From contig JAZGUH010000186.1 in NCBI GenBank assembly GCA_037893225.1, positions 310,001 to 374,000 on the forward strand: 64,000 nucleotides of DNA. Direction: 5' to 3'. The first letter of the stretch is position 1, and each line of letters begins with the position of its first letter. A program made the position numbers and the translations under genes. The stretch is from Hippasteria phrygiana. Lineage: Eukaryota > Echinodermata > Asteroidea > Valvatida > Goniasteridae. Shown in pieces: positions 19,221-29,862 of this stretch. The notes below the pieces were generated by a model. It searched no databases. It saw nothing but the letters and a program-made list of their open reading frames with translations, and was not told the origin of the DNA.

Positions 19221-20237
19221 TTTATCACAGCATTGAAAACACTGGCTGATACCTGCGAGTTTGGTGAGTTGAAAGACAGTTTGATTCGAGATCGTATAAT
19301 ACTAGGCATCAGAGATACTGGCCTTAAACAGCGGTTACTTCGTGACCCTGAACTTACACTCGACAAAGCAGTGTCACTAACAACGGCTGCAGAGCAGCTT
19401 CAGTCCATGAACACAGGTGTCAATCAGTCTCAGTCCCAAGTCAGTGCAGTTCGCAGACAAACCAGGAACCACAATAAGCGGCAACCTAGACAACAACGCC
19501 TCAACCAATCACACCCCCACCATGCAGCAAAACCATATCAAGCTTCGAACACGTCCAACAGATCAACTACCAAGACGTGTTATAACTGTGGTGGACAATA
19601 CCCACACTCGGGCACATGTCCGGCACACGGCAGAACGTGTGATAGTTGTAAGAAAAAAAATCATTTTGCTTCTGTGTGCCGATCCAAGAAAACGCATGGG
19701 GTGCACTTAGTTCAAGATGCCACTGGCCGGAACAAGACTCCATGTACATCCGATGATGAATACGCCTTTGTTGTCAACCGTCCTAACAGAAAACAACCAC
19801 GAGTTGACGTCATCATTGAAGGACGAAGCACATGCGCCCTCATTGACACTGGCGCATCCGTCAATGTCATGAGTGAAAGCACACTAAGCTGTCTCCCTCA
19901 TCAGCAACCCTTGCAGCCATGTAATACAAAAATTTACGCCTACACTGCAAGTACGCCACTTCCTGTCATTGGTAAAGTAAACGTGACAGTCGTGTACAAG
20001 GACAACTCCATCAACTGCGAGTTCCATGTTCTCAAGGGACATGGTGACACTCTTCTAAGCTTCCAGACTGCATCGTCACTCAACATTGTGCAGATAACGT
20101 ACAATCTCGATGCAGAATCACCGCCAGTTGATGACATCGTAGTTCAGTACACCGACAGATTTGAAGGGATTGGAAAGTTGGCTGCAAACTTCATGTTGAC
20201 AAATCCGTCACACCCATCCGCTTCATACCCAGACTAG
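19221..20237 (+). pseudogene. Element A copy 2 gag C terminus and protease
   Basis: The frame is open from the truncation point to the stop TAG at 20235. It contains the gag region FGELKDSLIRDRIILGIRD, the two Cys/His knuckles and an aspartic protease (ALIDTGASVNV). After FEGIGKL the frame slips: the next frame over contains LHVDKSVTPIRFIP, the usual protease-to-RT linker, which then jumps straight to the post-RT motif RLAMISEPLR. Both the slip and the jump are identical in copy 1. Confidence 0.85.
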
Positions 20238-20239
20238 CT

Positions 20240-22153
20240 ATGATCTCTGAACCACTTCGTGCGCTTACCAAGGAATCTACACCATGGACATGGGGAAAAC
20301 AACAAGAAGAGGCCATGGACAAAATCAAACAGTCCATCACCGATCACTGCAAACTTGCATACTTCAATCCTGACAATCGCACAGAGATTGTTGTTGATGC
20401 AAGCCCCATTGGACTTTGCGCACTACTCGTCCAACATGACTCAATGGATAACTCCGCCATTGTAGCAGTAGCTAGCCGATCACTCACAGCAGTTGAACAA
20501 CGCTACTCACAAACAGGGAGAGAAGCCCTTGCAGTCACATGGGGCATTCTCCATTTCCACCTGTACTTGTTCGGTAACACATTTGCTGTAACAACCGACC
20601 ACAAGCCTCTTCTGCCAATGTTCAACCACAACTACTCTAATCCACCTGCCAGAATCGAGAGATGGTTGCTGAAACTACAGGCCTATAGCTTCAAAGTTCA
20701 CTACAAGTCAGGCAAGTCAAACCCTTCCGACTATCTTTCTCGACACCCATGCTCCACAACTCGGCAGTCTGAGCCAAATGCAGAAGAGCACATCAACTTT
20801 ATCATCGACAATGCTGTCCCGAAATCGCTAACTGTATCAGAAATACAGGATGCAACAAGGAATGACCGTATCCTCCAGCTTGCCATCAATGCCACAAAAA
20901 CCAACTCATGGAACCAGATCATCAAGAAAGCAGACAAAAGTCTGAAAGCTAAACTAACCAGCATATTCCATGTTCGCCATGAGCTTAGTGTAAGCAGCAA
21001 TGATGACATTCTACTTCGTGATCATCGCATTGTCATCCCAACTACGCTTCAGAAACGCGTAATTGACATTGCCCACGAAGGTCACCAAGGAATGGTCAAA
21101 ACCAAACAACTTCTCCGACAGAAAGTTTGGTTCCCTGGACTGGACACACTAGTCGAAAACACCGTAGCTGAATGTCTGCCATGCCAAGCATCCACCATGG
21201 AAAAAGCTACAAGTGAACCGCTTCACATGTCAGATCTACCTGATGCACCCTGGTCACAACTCAGCATTGACTTCAAAGCACTGCCAACAGGTGAATACCT
21301 ACTTGTTGTGATTGACGACTACAGTCGTTATCCTGAGATCGAAATCACCAGTTCCACTTCTGCAAAAGCCGTAATCCCCAAGCTTGACAAAATCTTTGCA
21401 ACCTTTGGCTGCCCACAAGTTGTTCGCACAGACAATGGTCCTCCATTTCAAAGTGCAGAATTTGCGGCATTTGCAAAGTACATCGGTTTTAAGCACCGCA
21501 GAGTCACGCCCATCTGGCCACAAGCCAATGGTGAAGTTGAGAGAATGATGAGAAATCTCAACAAAGTGTATCGCACTGCCAAGGCAGAAAGCCGCTCATG
21601 GAAACAAGCGATGTATGCATACTTACGCAACTACCGATCTACTCCTCACAGCACAACTGCATCACTACTCTTCACACACTCATTCCGCACTCGCTTACCA
21701 GAAACTCACTCAGCCCAAATCAATCCAAACATCAGAGTGAAGGATGCAACCATGAAGAAACACATGAAGAAACATGCAGACCAGAAGAACGCCATGAGAA
21801 AACACAAGCTGAAAGTTGGTGATCGTGTGCTTGTGAAACAAACTGGTATAATCTCCAACTCCATGACACCATACCAACTTAGGCCATTGACAGTCACAAC
21901 TATCAAAGGATCAATGGTGACAGCTACCCGTGATGACAACAGTACTGTTACCAGGAATGCTTCATTCTTCAAATGCCTGAAGCACAACACTCCACCACCA
22001 GCCAGTCAACCAGTCTATTATGACCCAAGTGATTCGGACATAGACATGTATGACAAACCCACTGCAAACCAGAACACTCCACCGGTACGACAAAACCCAA
22101 TCAGAAATCACCGCATGCCTGAGCGTCTGAAGGACTACATTGTAAATAGATAA
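20240..22153 (+). CDS. Element A copy 2 RNase H-integrase ORF (RT-less pol)
   Basis: The 637-aa open frame starts at MISEPLRALTKES, which follows the RT thumb in gypsy polyproteins, so there is no RT. RNase H residues D53, E95 and D120 are present; the integrase has HHCC (H279, H282, C312, C315) and D344, D398 and E434; the C terminus is a plain basic/Pro-rich tail. It is the intact counterpart that proves where element B split copy 1. In a working element this region would be made as part of gag-pol; here the start and expression are doubtful. Confidence 0.85.
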   Translation: MISEPLRALTKESTPWTWGKQQEEAMDKIKQSITDHCKLAYFNPDNRTEIVVDASPIGLCALLVQHDSMDNSAIVAVASRSLTAVEQRYSQTGREALAVTWGILHFHLYLFGNTFAVTTDHKPLLPMFNHNYSNPPARIERWLLKLQAYSFKVHYKSGKSNPSDYLSRHPCSTTRQSEPNAEEHINFIIDNAVPKSLTVSEIQDATRNDRILQLAINATKTNSWNQIIKKADKSLKAKLTSIFHVRHELSVSSNDDILLRDHRIVIPTTLQKRVIDIAHEGHQGMVKTKQLLRQKVWFPGLDTLVENTVAECLPCQASTMEKATSEPLHMSDLPDAPWSQLSIDFKALPTGEYLLVVIDDYSRYPEIEITSSTSAKAVIPKLDKIFATFGCPQVVRTDNGPPFQSAEFAAFAKYIGFKHRRVTPIWPQANGEVERMMRNLNKVYRTAKAESRSWKQAMYAYLRNYRSTPHSTTASLLFTHSFRTRLPETHSAQINPNIRVKDATMKKHMKKHADQKNAMRKHKLKVGDRVLVKQTGIISNSMTPYQLRPLTVTTIKGSMVTATRDDNSTVTRNASFFKCLKHNTPPPASQPVYYDPSDSDIDMYDKPTANQNTPPVRQNPIRNHRMPERLKDYIVNR

Positions 22154-22598
22154 GGAACCGGGTGGTAAAGATCCGGAAGAGAGTGAAGTGCTAGTAACCT
22201 CTCCTCTTAAGTGTTAAGTTCGAGTTAGTTCATTTTACTTAGTTCAAGTTTAATAGTTAACTGCATTAAGCCTATAACTTAATTTATAGCCTCAAATCTC
22301 ATCAAAGCTATCTCGGGCTAATTAAATCAAAGCTGACAACCTGCAACCCTTCTATTCATGCATTGTGTGATATTTTGGATAGATTGTTGTTTTAAGATTA
22401 AAACAAAAAGAAACTGAACTTTGAACAATATTCTTGGACACTGAACTATTGCTTGGATGAACCATGAACACTTAAAACATAAAATAAAGGACTCTAACGC
22501 CTGATTTATGTCTTTATTCACAAAACGGTTTATTATGACCATTGACTTCACAAAGTTATCCTTTGGTTTGTGTTCAAGAAATACCTGATTCATTATTC
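22154..22598 (+). other. 3' noncoding region of element A copy 2
   Basis: About 445 bases between the integrase stop and the polypurine tract; the first 373 match 1-373 in reverse complement. No gene is seen in it. Confidence 0.75.
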
Positions 22599-22613
22599 AA
22601 AAGATGGGAGAAA
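22599..22613 (+). other. Polypurine tract of element A copy 2
   Basis: AAAAGATGGGAGAAA ends exactly where the LTR begins (TGTAATG at 22614), the expected plus-strand primer position. Confidence 0.75.
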
Positions 22614-22816
22614 TGTAATGTCTACGTTTCTATTTATAGTGCATTAACATATTCATCTTTTACTGCATGTGATTTAGCTTATTGTATACTTCTGACCCGT
22701 GACCTTTTGAATAGGATTCTAGAATACATGTACACACGAGGCATTGTTCTACACATTTCAAGCTCTGTTTCTGCTTGCATTATTTCCAGTCTTATGTGTC
22801 AGTAGCAGACATTATA
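22614..22816 (+). repeat. 3' LTR of element A copy 2 (203 bp)
   Basis: TGTAATGTCTACG ... CAGACATTATA, the reverse complement of 16335-16537 and of the same length. It is followed by GGAAC at 22817-22821. Confidence 0.86.
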
Positions 22817-25455
22817 GGAACAATTTCTAATTTGTAAAAGATGCCCAATATTTTATGTAAGGATGGTATTCATTATTATTGTCTTATTGTTATGATTATA
22901 CATTTGCTCTTTAACCCCTAACCCTGCAAAATCTAACAATTAAACTCCTTGCGTACGGAGGACGCCATATGGCGCCAAAAAAACAGTGCCACCAGGCCGG
23001 ATGACCCCTACAGCCGCTATTTGTGCATTTTCAATCCATTGTTGGATTATTGTGTCCGTTTCGCTTGGCTGCAAAAGCCGCTACGGCACCCCGGCATCTC
23101 ACTATCAAAAACCGTACTCAAGGGGTCAATATGATTTTGTATGCACCTAACCTTTGCTGGTCCGCTTTGCTGTATTAAATTGTGTTAACGTTCCCGCCTA
23201 AATCATGTAAATTATCAATCACAAATACCTACCTGGAGTTTACACCCAAAAACAAATGAACTTGACTTGGCTTAACTTTGCATATGTAGTTCATTCCTGC
23301 CACCAAATTTGAGGTAGAGCACTTTGTTTTCCGAACGCCGCACCGGTTCGGTTCTCGGGTACCCGAAAGTGCATCGTTCAGAAAAAGGAAAAAACACTGT
23401 GTATGCTGTCTACATGTAATAAAACAAGTAGTGTGCGGCCGCGCCGCTAAAGAAAGAAGTATTTACTTCCTAAACGCGCGTATATAGCAAGCCGGCCGTC
23501 GATCTAACTTAATTCCACGTCAATTGACTCCGAGAAAATTGAAATTAAATGCATGTAGATGCCTCGGAGTTTCTCTTAAATGAGCCTGTTGTTTCTGGGT
23601 CAATGCACATCCGACATTGTTAATCACCAGAGCAGGTCTGCGGCCAAGAACGCACACAACAGAGCCACAATCCACCCCAATCTACTGCTAGCCCCAGAGG
23701 CTCCCCCCCCCCCCCCCCCCCCCCGCCAATGTGGCTATTCCCAAGGGCGGATCCAGAACACAATTCTTTGGGGGGGGCCAAAAAATAATTTGGCTGAGTT
23801 TTGTGGGTGGGTGTAGGCCTACGCAGTGACTGCCTTTTTGCGACGTCAGTTAAAAACAATTGTTTGGCTATGGCGACATCAAAGGCGTTGCATTTGAATG
23901 TGACCTTTATGGATGTATCGGTTTACCTGTGTTTAAAATGTGGCACATAATTGCAAATTACGATCGATGGGAAAAGTGCGATCGATCGATGTATAGAAAA
24001 CCGTTCGATCAACGTATAAAAGACTGATCGATGTAAAAGACCAATCGATGTGTTGCTTTGAGTTTATGCCTCTTTGGCGTTCCATACGGATTCTAACATG
24101 GGAAAACGTGCGCACAAAATAACCCTTTCTATTAAGCATATTTTGTGACTGTGCTCTGGATACCACACTGATGTACATGACATGTCCACTTCTTTACCAG
24201 ACACTTTTGGCCAAGTTTTAGTGTATAGCGCCCTCACAAGGCAATGTAATGAAAGGCTATTCTTCTTTGAAGTGTTGTGGAATCCTGAGGTTCATTGAGA
24301 AACAGACCCCAACCTAACTAATTGAATGAGAACTAAAATATTACTCTTTGAAAAGGGATTTATTTTGAGGGGTGGTTCATAAATCCCCAAATCTCAAGGA
24401 ATGTGCGACAATTGTATTCAAATTGAAGGATTGTTGTGATAGTTGCACAAACTTGAACAAATTAGTACTTTTTGGATGCAGTTAAGAGGGAATTTCTCAA
24501 ACCCTGGCTTGGGCTCGGGCTTTGCGTAATTTTGTCCCCAGATTAGGCAAGATCTTGAATAGTTTTGGCTACATGTACATGTACAAATGTATATAAAAGT
24601 TTGATGTTTTAATCCGGAGCCAGTCTGTAAGTATATTTACGTATCAAGACTTCAGATTGGCAATGGGACTGCGTATTAGCTGGAGACGAAGCCAGGGTTC
24701 GAGAAACCCCCTGAAAGTTAAAATGAAGGCCACTATGCACAGCATTTATACTAGCCCACAGTGCAATTTATTTCCTCTTCATGGTAATTCACAACAGATG
24801 TAAAAGAATACAAATAAGAAAATCGAGTTAAGAAGATCTGGAAGAGGCAAAACCTAAAAAGCGACAGCTTGTGTAAGGCATACCAGACATAACAAAACAC
24901 ATACAAAAAAACAAGTAAAGATTTAGAAAGATAAGTTATACAGTGTACACAAAGCAACTATGATACGAGTCGCTAGCGCTGATTGACCAGCAATGAAAAT
25001 CTATACAATGTGTCAAATCGAGCTAACTCCCAAAACTGCCTATCTCCGTTACAAGCCATGAACAAAATTGTGAAAAAATAACATTTTGCAATGTCAATGT
25101 ATTACAGATCTGACAAATTAGAAGGGTCGATCAGAGTTCAGGAGACTGCAAAAATACAGGTCTACCTAGACAAGTACATGTAAACAAAATAGCGTGCATT
25201 GTAGTTCTTTTTCTTCCCATTTTCACTCAAATTGGTAATTTCTTAAGGAAACGGTTGTTTAGGAAGATTATTTATTCATGATTATTTTGGTACCTTCCAC
25301 ATGTATTATAATTATTAGTTGCAATTTTGCGTCAATCGTAAGATGTGTAATTTCTGATCAGTCAATGTTTTGCGTGTGTAGTCAATACGACATGAAATGT
25401 GTGCACGGGCGGGCAAAATTGTGGAATTCTGAACTACATTGTACATGTATGTTCA
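22817..25455. other. Intergenic sequence with simple and palindromic repeats
   Basis: No supportable gene. It contains a 22-base C run at 23703-23724 followed by GGGCGGATCCAGA and an 8-G run, a cluster of ATCGATG motifs at about 23960-24055 (CGATCGATGG, CGATCGATCGATGT, TGATCGATGT, CAATCGATGT), a TAGGCCTA palindrome near 23815 and an inverted-repeat unit at 24484-24713. Confidence 0.6.
24484..24713. repeat. Short inverted-repeat (MITE-like) unit
   Basis: AATTTCTCAAACCCTGGCTT near the left end and AAGCCAGGGTTCGAGAAACC near the right end are inverted repeats about 200 bp apart. TTAA occurs just outside both (24481 and about 24718), hinting at a TTAA-targeting family, but the spacing to the two TTAA sites is unequal. 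Confidence 0.45.
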
Positions 25456-25544
25456 ATTGTTAACCTCGCTGACCAATTATTTTGACTTTCTAGCTTTGTG
25501 ATTTTTAGCACGCTTCGCACGGTATAAATGCTGTGTATGCGGCT

Positions 25545-25567
25545 CCCCCCCCCCCCCCCCCCCCCCC
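25545..25567. repeat. Longest C run (23 bases), one of at least twelve G/C homopolymer tracts
   Basis: Similar tracts lie at 18161-18180 (G), 19055-19075, 23703-23724, 30127-30145, 30303-30314, 30664-30677, 37944-37962, 48954-48975 and 49027-49041 (C), and 32629-32645 and 43061-43073 (G). Several are next to GGATCCAG or AAATCCAG motifs. Exact lengths are uncertain because such runs are hard to sequence. Confidence 0.85.
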
Positions 25568-25655
25568 GATTCAATGTTGGGTGGCGGTGTGTGCACCATC
25601 ACTCCAACATTGAAATGGGGGCGACCGCAATAAAACCTACTCGGGCGAATGCTTA

Positions 25656-28363
25656 TCACAGACTGTGAAACTTCTCAAAGCACGGTATTACACACATTGG
25701 TTTGTCACACTGTTTACAAATCATGCGAGTTTGTTTCCGCTTGGCTCTGGTACTGCAAACAACACAGTTGCGCTTTTTGCCAGCAACATTTCTCCCAGGA
25801 TAGTGATGATTTGGAAAGCGGCTGGAACCACAGGACACTTGACTGGCATGCTGAGCTGGGTTGTGCTTCCAGGTGGAAAGAAGTCCTTCTATCACCTTGA
25901 CCCTGAAATCCAAAGTGGTCAAGTGCTGGTTTGTAGGGATGCTGTTGTATACAATGGTAGCATTCAACACACAGATGTCAAGAATGGTCACGAAAACTCT
26001 TTTCCACCATTTCATCGATTTGTGAGGGTGCGAGTAGTACTGACACATTTGTGCTGCGAGATCACTTCCTCCCATGTATTTATTATAATCATTGACGACA
26101 GAAGGTTTTTTGATCGTACGAAGTCCACTCAAACTGTTTTTGCTCCGAATGTCTTTCGTGTCGATATCGCAGTTTCCAAAATTGGTGAGAAGAGTTACAC
26201 GTTTGGCATCCTGCCAAACGACGCACAGTTGCCCGGCTTTGGTGTAAAACTGGGGGTCAGCACCTCTTCTCATGGGGAACTTGTTTGGATTTGCACAATC
26301 TGGAATCCCTTGTGAGGTGTAGCGTACAGTTCCACGAGCTCCGAACTTTAACTGTGACAACTTGCAGACGAGAGCCGGGCTCGTGTACCAATTGTCCATG
26401 AAAATGAAATGTCCCTTATGTTCGAGTCCGTTAATAAGGTCGAGGACTACATGCCCAGCAGATGGAAGATTAGGTGGTTGGTGTGTTGAAGCATAACCAA
26501 CGGAGGAGGGTTGACTAGATTCTTTTGATGTGGGCTGAGAGCCGGTGAACACCTTCCAGGCACATGTATAACCGGTTTCTGACTCGTTCAATGAAAAACA
26601 TTTCAATCCCCATTTGGCGGACTTTCGTGGCATGTACTGTTTGAAACCAAGTCGGCCTTTGAACTTGATCATTGTCTCATCCGGTGAGAGGTTTCGGCCT
26701 GGCTTGTAAATGCGAGGAAAGGATGGCAATACAATGTCGAGCAGCGGGCGAACCTTAGACAGTTTGTCAGAGGGAGCATCACCTGGTTGAGCTCTGTTGT
26801 TGGCAAGGTGGAAAAATCGAAGGATCGCGCAGTGAATCGATTGCGAGACATGGTCGCCGAATACATAGGACTTTGCAGAACTTCGGACCTGGACCAGTGC
26901 ATGCTGTAGCGAGGCCTTTTGTTGATACCCATGCACAGAAGCAAGGCCATGAATGCCATCATTTCAGGAACAGTAGTTGGAGTCCAGGCAGGCTGATGAT
27001 TGGCTGCATCTGCACACATTGTTTGGTCGGCATAGCGATTGGTCTCCTCCACCATCAACTCCCACACTGCTTGGCAGAAGAGCTGAAAGATCTGCATGGG
27101 TGACAGGTGACTGAAATCTTCCGTACAGCCAGTCTCTTCACTGAAGTTCATCGGTGGGCGCTTGCTGTAGGAGGTGCTTGCTGTATTCCATCCACACCTG
27201 AAATAGGAACATTCAGAAAGGTAATGGGACGCTATTCATTTCAAGGCACATTTTCTTTAAGGTAGTATACAACATTAGCTTTTGTTTTTTGGGTCAAACG
27301 GATTGATCCGGGGTTTAGTATTTTTTTGGACGACGGTTGGCCGACCATCTTTGGAAATTGCTACAAAATGTCAGTTTGGTTAAACAGAACAGCACACCAG
27401 GTGCCCTGATTTCACAGGATGCTCGAGACTATTCTTGACTGTCAAGTACGGTCATTCATAATAATGAGGTAGTTTTCTTCTTGTCTGTGTGGGGTGGGGG
27501 GGGTCGCAAATGTTGTATTACCTTTAATGACAAACTGTACAATGCTGTTTTTGGATGCTCATATCTAGTGTTCCCACTGAAATAAGTGCAGCCATGATTC
27601 AATTGCTGTAGGCCTTTTATCCCTAAATTCACATAAGACACAGATTGTAGTTAATATTTTGAGTATCTTACTTATCAATCTTAGCTAACAAGTAAAAAGT
27701 ACGGACATTTAGAAACATGTACGAGGCTGCTGTTCATTTGCAGACCAATGTTCTTATAAGAAATTGTGATTAATATTTTGATTTCGGGGGTACATGTACA
27801 TTAATTAATAGTTTTTAATTACATTCAAAATCCTTCTTATAGATTATTATTGCCGCCAGTCTTTTTAGTAATTGAATAAGGCCCAATTCAGTGGAATTAG
27901 AATGTGCTTTTTTTTCAGCATTGCATTTGCTGTCCTATCTGAACTTTGATTTTGATGCAAAATCATCACACTTGACTTTGCATACTTCAGGTACAAATTC
28001 AATATTTTCATCAATTTCTAATTGGATTCCATCGGATTATGCAATGCAAACTTAAACGTTCAATGCTTTTTATGATTTTCCCTGCGAAAGAACATCAAAA
28101 AGCAAAGGTTACATTACAGTAGCCTAGTAGTAGTAATATAGACATGAATGACGGATGCGAAACATTTCGAGACTAGCCAAGTTGAACCTAAAGTTTTATG
28201 AACCTCCCTACCTGAAGTTTGGCTTTCCCGACGAAGTTGACAAGGTATGGATTGCTTCTCCATCACTGTCGTCAGATGTTGCTAGAGAAGATTCATCATC
28301 GGACATATCTGAACCGCTATCTGCGAAGATTTCATCCAAAATCTTGGAAGCGTTTTCGGCCAT
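25656..28363 (-). pseudogene. piggyBac (PGBD4-like) transposase, two exons, one frameshift
   Basis: PiggyBac transposase excises and inserts DNA at TTAA. Exon 1 (28363-28212) starts MAENASKILDEIFADSGSD and is acidic; donor CAG/GTAGGG and acceptor TTTCAG/G fit an intron 28211-27198, and the frame continues as KPNFR/CGWNT. Exon 2 carries the N-terminal domain (PRYSMHWS ... MSRNRFT), then shifts frame near 26828-26838 at a GCGC dinucleotide run (a 2-base change), then RFFHLANN, catalytic D in SPDETM, D in FMDNWYTS, D in VNDYNKYMGG, and a C-terminal Cys-rich finger (CVVC ... CKQCDKPMC). Length, about 560 residues, is normal. The single shift could be a recent lesion or a base-call error. Confidence 0.85.
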
Positions 28364-28611
28364 GATAGCGGCTAAGTGGCGTGGGGATGCAAAGTGCGTT
28401 TCGCGCGCGTGCCTCTTAAAGTGTAAAACCAACCGCACAGCGCTGCCAAAAGTGAGGGCGCTGTTCACATTCCAGTTGCAAACAATAGTAGCTCGTGCCA
28501 ACAGAGAACGCTGGTCGTGTAAAGCTAATAAATTCATGTGACAAACAAGCACTATGGTTGCGAACGTCCATGCAACATTGAGCCCAGGTGGCGCGCGCGG
28601 TATTGATAGGG

Positions 28612-28615
28612 TTAA
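28612..28615. repeat. TTAA at the right end of the piggyBac element
   Basis: The sequence inward (minus strand) reads TTAACCCTATCAATACCG, with the TTAACCC start typical of piggyBac ends, about 250 bp upstream of exon 1. A weaker TTAACC at 25460 is the only left-end candidate and shares little beyond those bases. Confidence 0.5.
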
Positions 28616-29031
28616 TGGGACGTCAGCATATCAGCAAATATTTAAGAAAAGAAACAGGTCCATTACCATCATGTTGGCAACATTTTCTCCTGCTGTTAGT
28701 AATTCGGAAACCTTGCTCCTTTTTCACGGCATCCAGAACGACCGATTTCCATAAGTACGGACCATAGGTTGTAATATACTAATGTATATGTGAAAACTCA
28801 GTGCTGTCGGGAGCCCGAAATCTCCCAAGTCCCAACCCCTTTAAAGTTTATGACAATATTGCTTCACGCTTTAAAAAACAACGTTTTTGCTGTCTCGATA
28901 GAGGGCGTCCTTTTGGGAATGACGTCATTGTACATTGTATTAACATAACATTTCAAATGAACCACAAGGGAAACCTGACTAGGTGCAGTTAATATACTAT
29001 TTTGAAAATTGATAAAAAAATTGACTGGAAC

Positions 29032-29090
29032 GGAGCTTGAACCTGCGACCTCCGGACTGCCGTTTCGGTGCTCTACCAGCCCTATGTTGG
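29032..29090 (-). repeat. tRNA-derived (SINE-like) fragment
   Basis: On the minus strand GGGCTGGTAGAGCACCG resembles a polymerase III A box and GGAGGTCGCAGGTTCAAGCTCC contains a B box (GGTTCAA). No acceptor stem closes and no CCA-end discriminator structure is clear, so it reads as a SINE or tRNA pseudogene rather than a working tRNA. Confidence 0.5.
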
Positions 29091-29613
29091 CGCTTCCCGA
29101 AAATTAGTCAATATTTTGTTCGTTGGGCGCTATGGTCAGAAGCAATAAACCCGTAATTGCCATGTGGCCAGGGATCACGCCCAAAGTCACGATACATTAG
29201 CAATGTTGCATAAACGTAATACTTTAACAATTTGCTTGTGTGTAGTGAAATGCTTCCGTGTTCAAGATATATTAAATTCATTACACTTCCGGTAACACCG
29301 GAAAAAAAGGTCAAACAGCATCGTGCCCGGGGAGCAAAAATATTGCCCAAGGCAATGTCTTACTAATTATGAAGATTGAAAACACACCATTCATTTGAAC
29401 AGTTTTTAATTATTTTGATTTTGAGCAGAAATCGGTTGTATTTGATACCCGATGACGTCATCATGGCGCCATAGATATATGTACACCTTTGAATTGGTTG
29501 ATGCTAAATCAAGGTTACAACTTTATACCATAAACCGTTTTGAAGAAAAGCCGCGGAGAGTATTGTACGATCACTGGATGAACAAGTTTTTTATACCTTT
29601 TTCCCCACACTGA

Positions 29614-29862
29614 TACACTATTGGTTGATTTCTTGATACGTTATCGGTTGATACAGTATCCGTTCTGTGATGATACATTATCGGTTAGAGTGTTTTGTTC
29701 CTACTACAATATCCGTCGACACGTGATACATTATCGGATAGAAATTCTACTACACTATCAGTCAATTTGTGATACATTATCGGTTGGTGATACACTATCA
29801 GTCAATTTGTGATACATTATCGGTTGGTGATACATTATCCGTCGGTTACTACATTATCAGTT
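29614..29862. repeat. Degenerate minisatellite, core TGATACATTATCGGTTG
   Basis: At least ten loosely spaced copies of GATACATTATCGGTTG-type units (variants GATACACTATCAGTC, GATACATTATCCGTC) alternate, including a direct 46-bp duplication at about 29755-29845. The repeats account for the short ORFs here. Confidence 0.75.

Larger units (their letters stand above)
19221..22816 (+). mobile_element. Element A copy 2: 5'-truncated Mag/SURL-like gypsy element, inverted relative to copy 1
   Basis: Homology to copy 1 starts abruptly at TTTATCACAGC (19221), inside gag, and runs through protease, RNase H, integrase, 3' noncoding sequence, polypurine tract and LTR (22614-22816). The copy lacks the 5' LTR and gag N terminus but has an uninterrupted RNase H-integrase frame. 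It shares the RT deletion of copy 1. The 5 bases after the LTR, GGAAC, equal the flank of copy 1's LTR. Confidence 0.87.

Noticed and set aside
25460..25463. TTAA at 25460 as the left end of the piggyBac element
   Set aside because: Only TTAACC is shared with the right end; the following bases do not match, so it was not accepted as a border.
29032..29090. A functional tRNA gene
   Set aside because: A and B boxes are recognisable but no closed acceptor stem or clear anticodon arm was found; treated as a SINE/tRNA pseudogene.
29614..29862. A CRISPR-like array
   Set aside because: Units are short, variable and unequally spaced, in clearly eukaryotic DNA with no associated proteins; it is a degenerate minisatellite.
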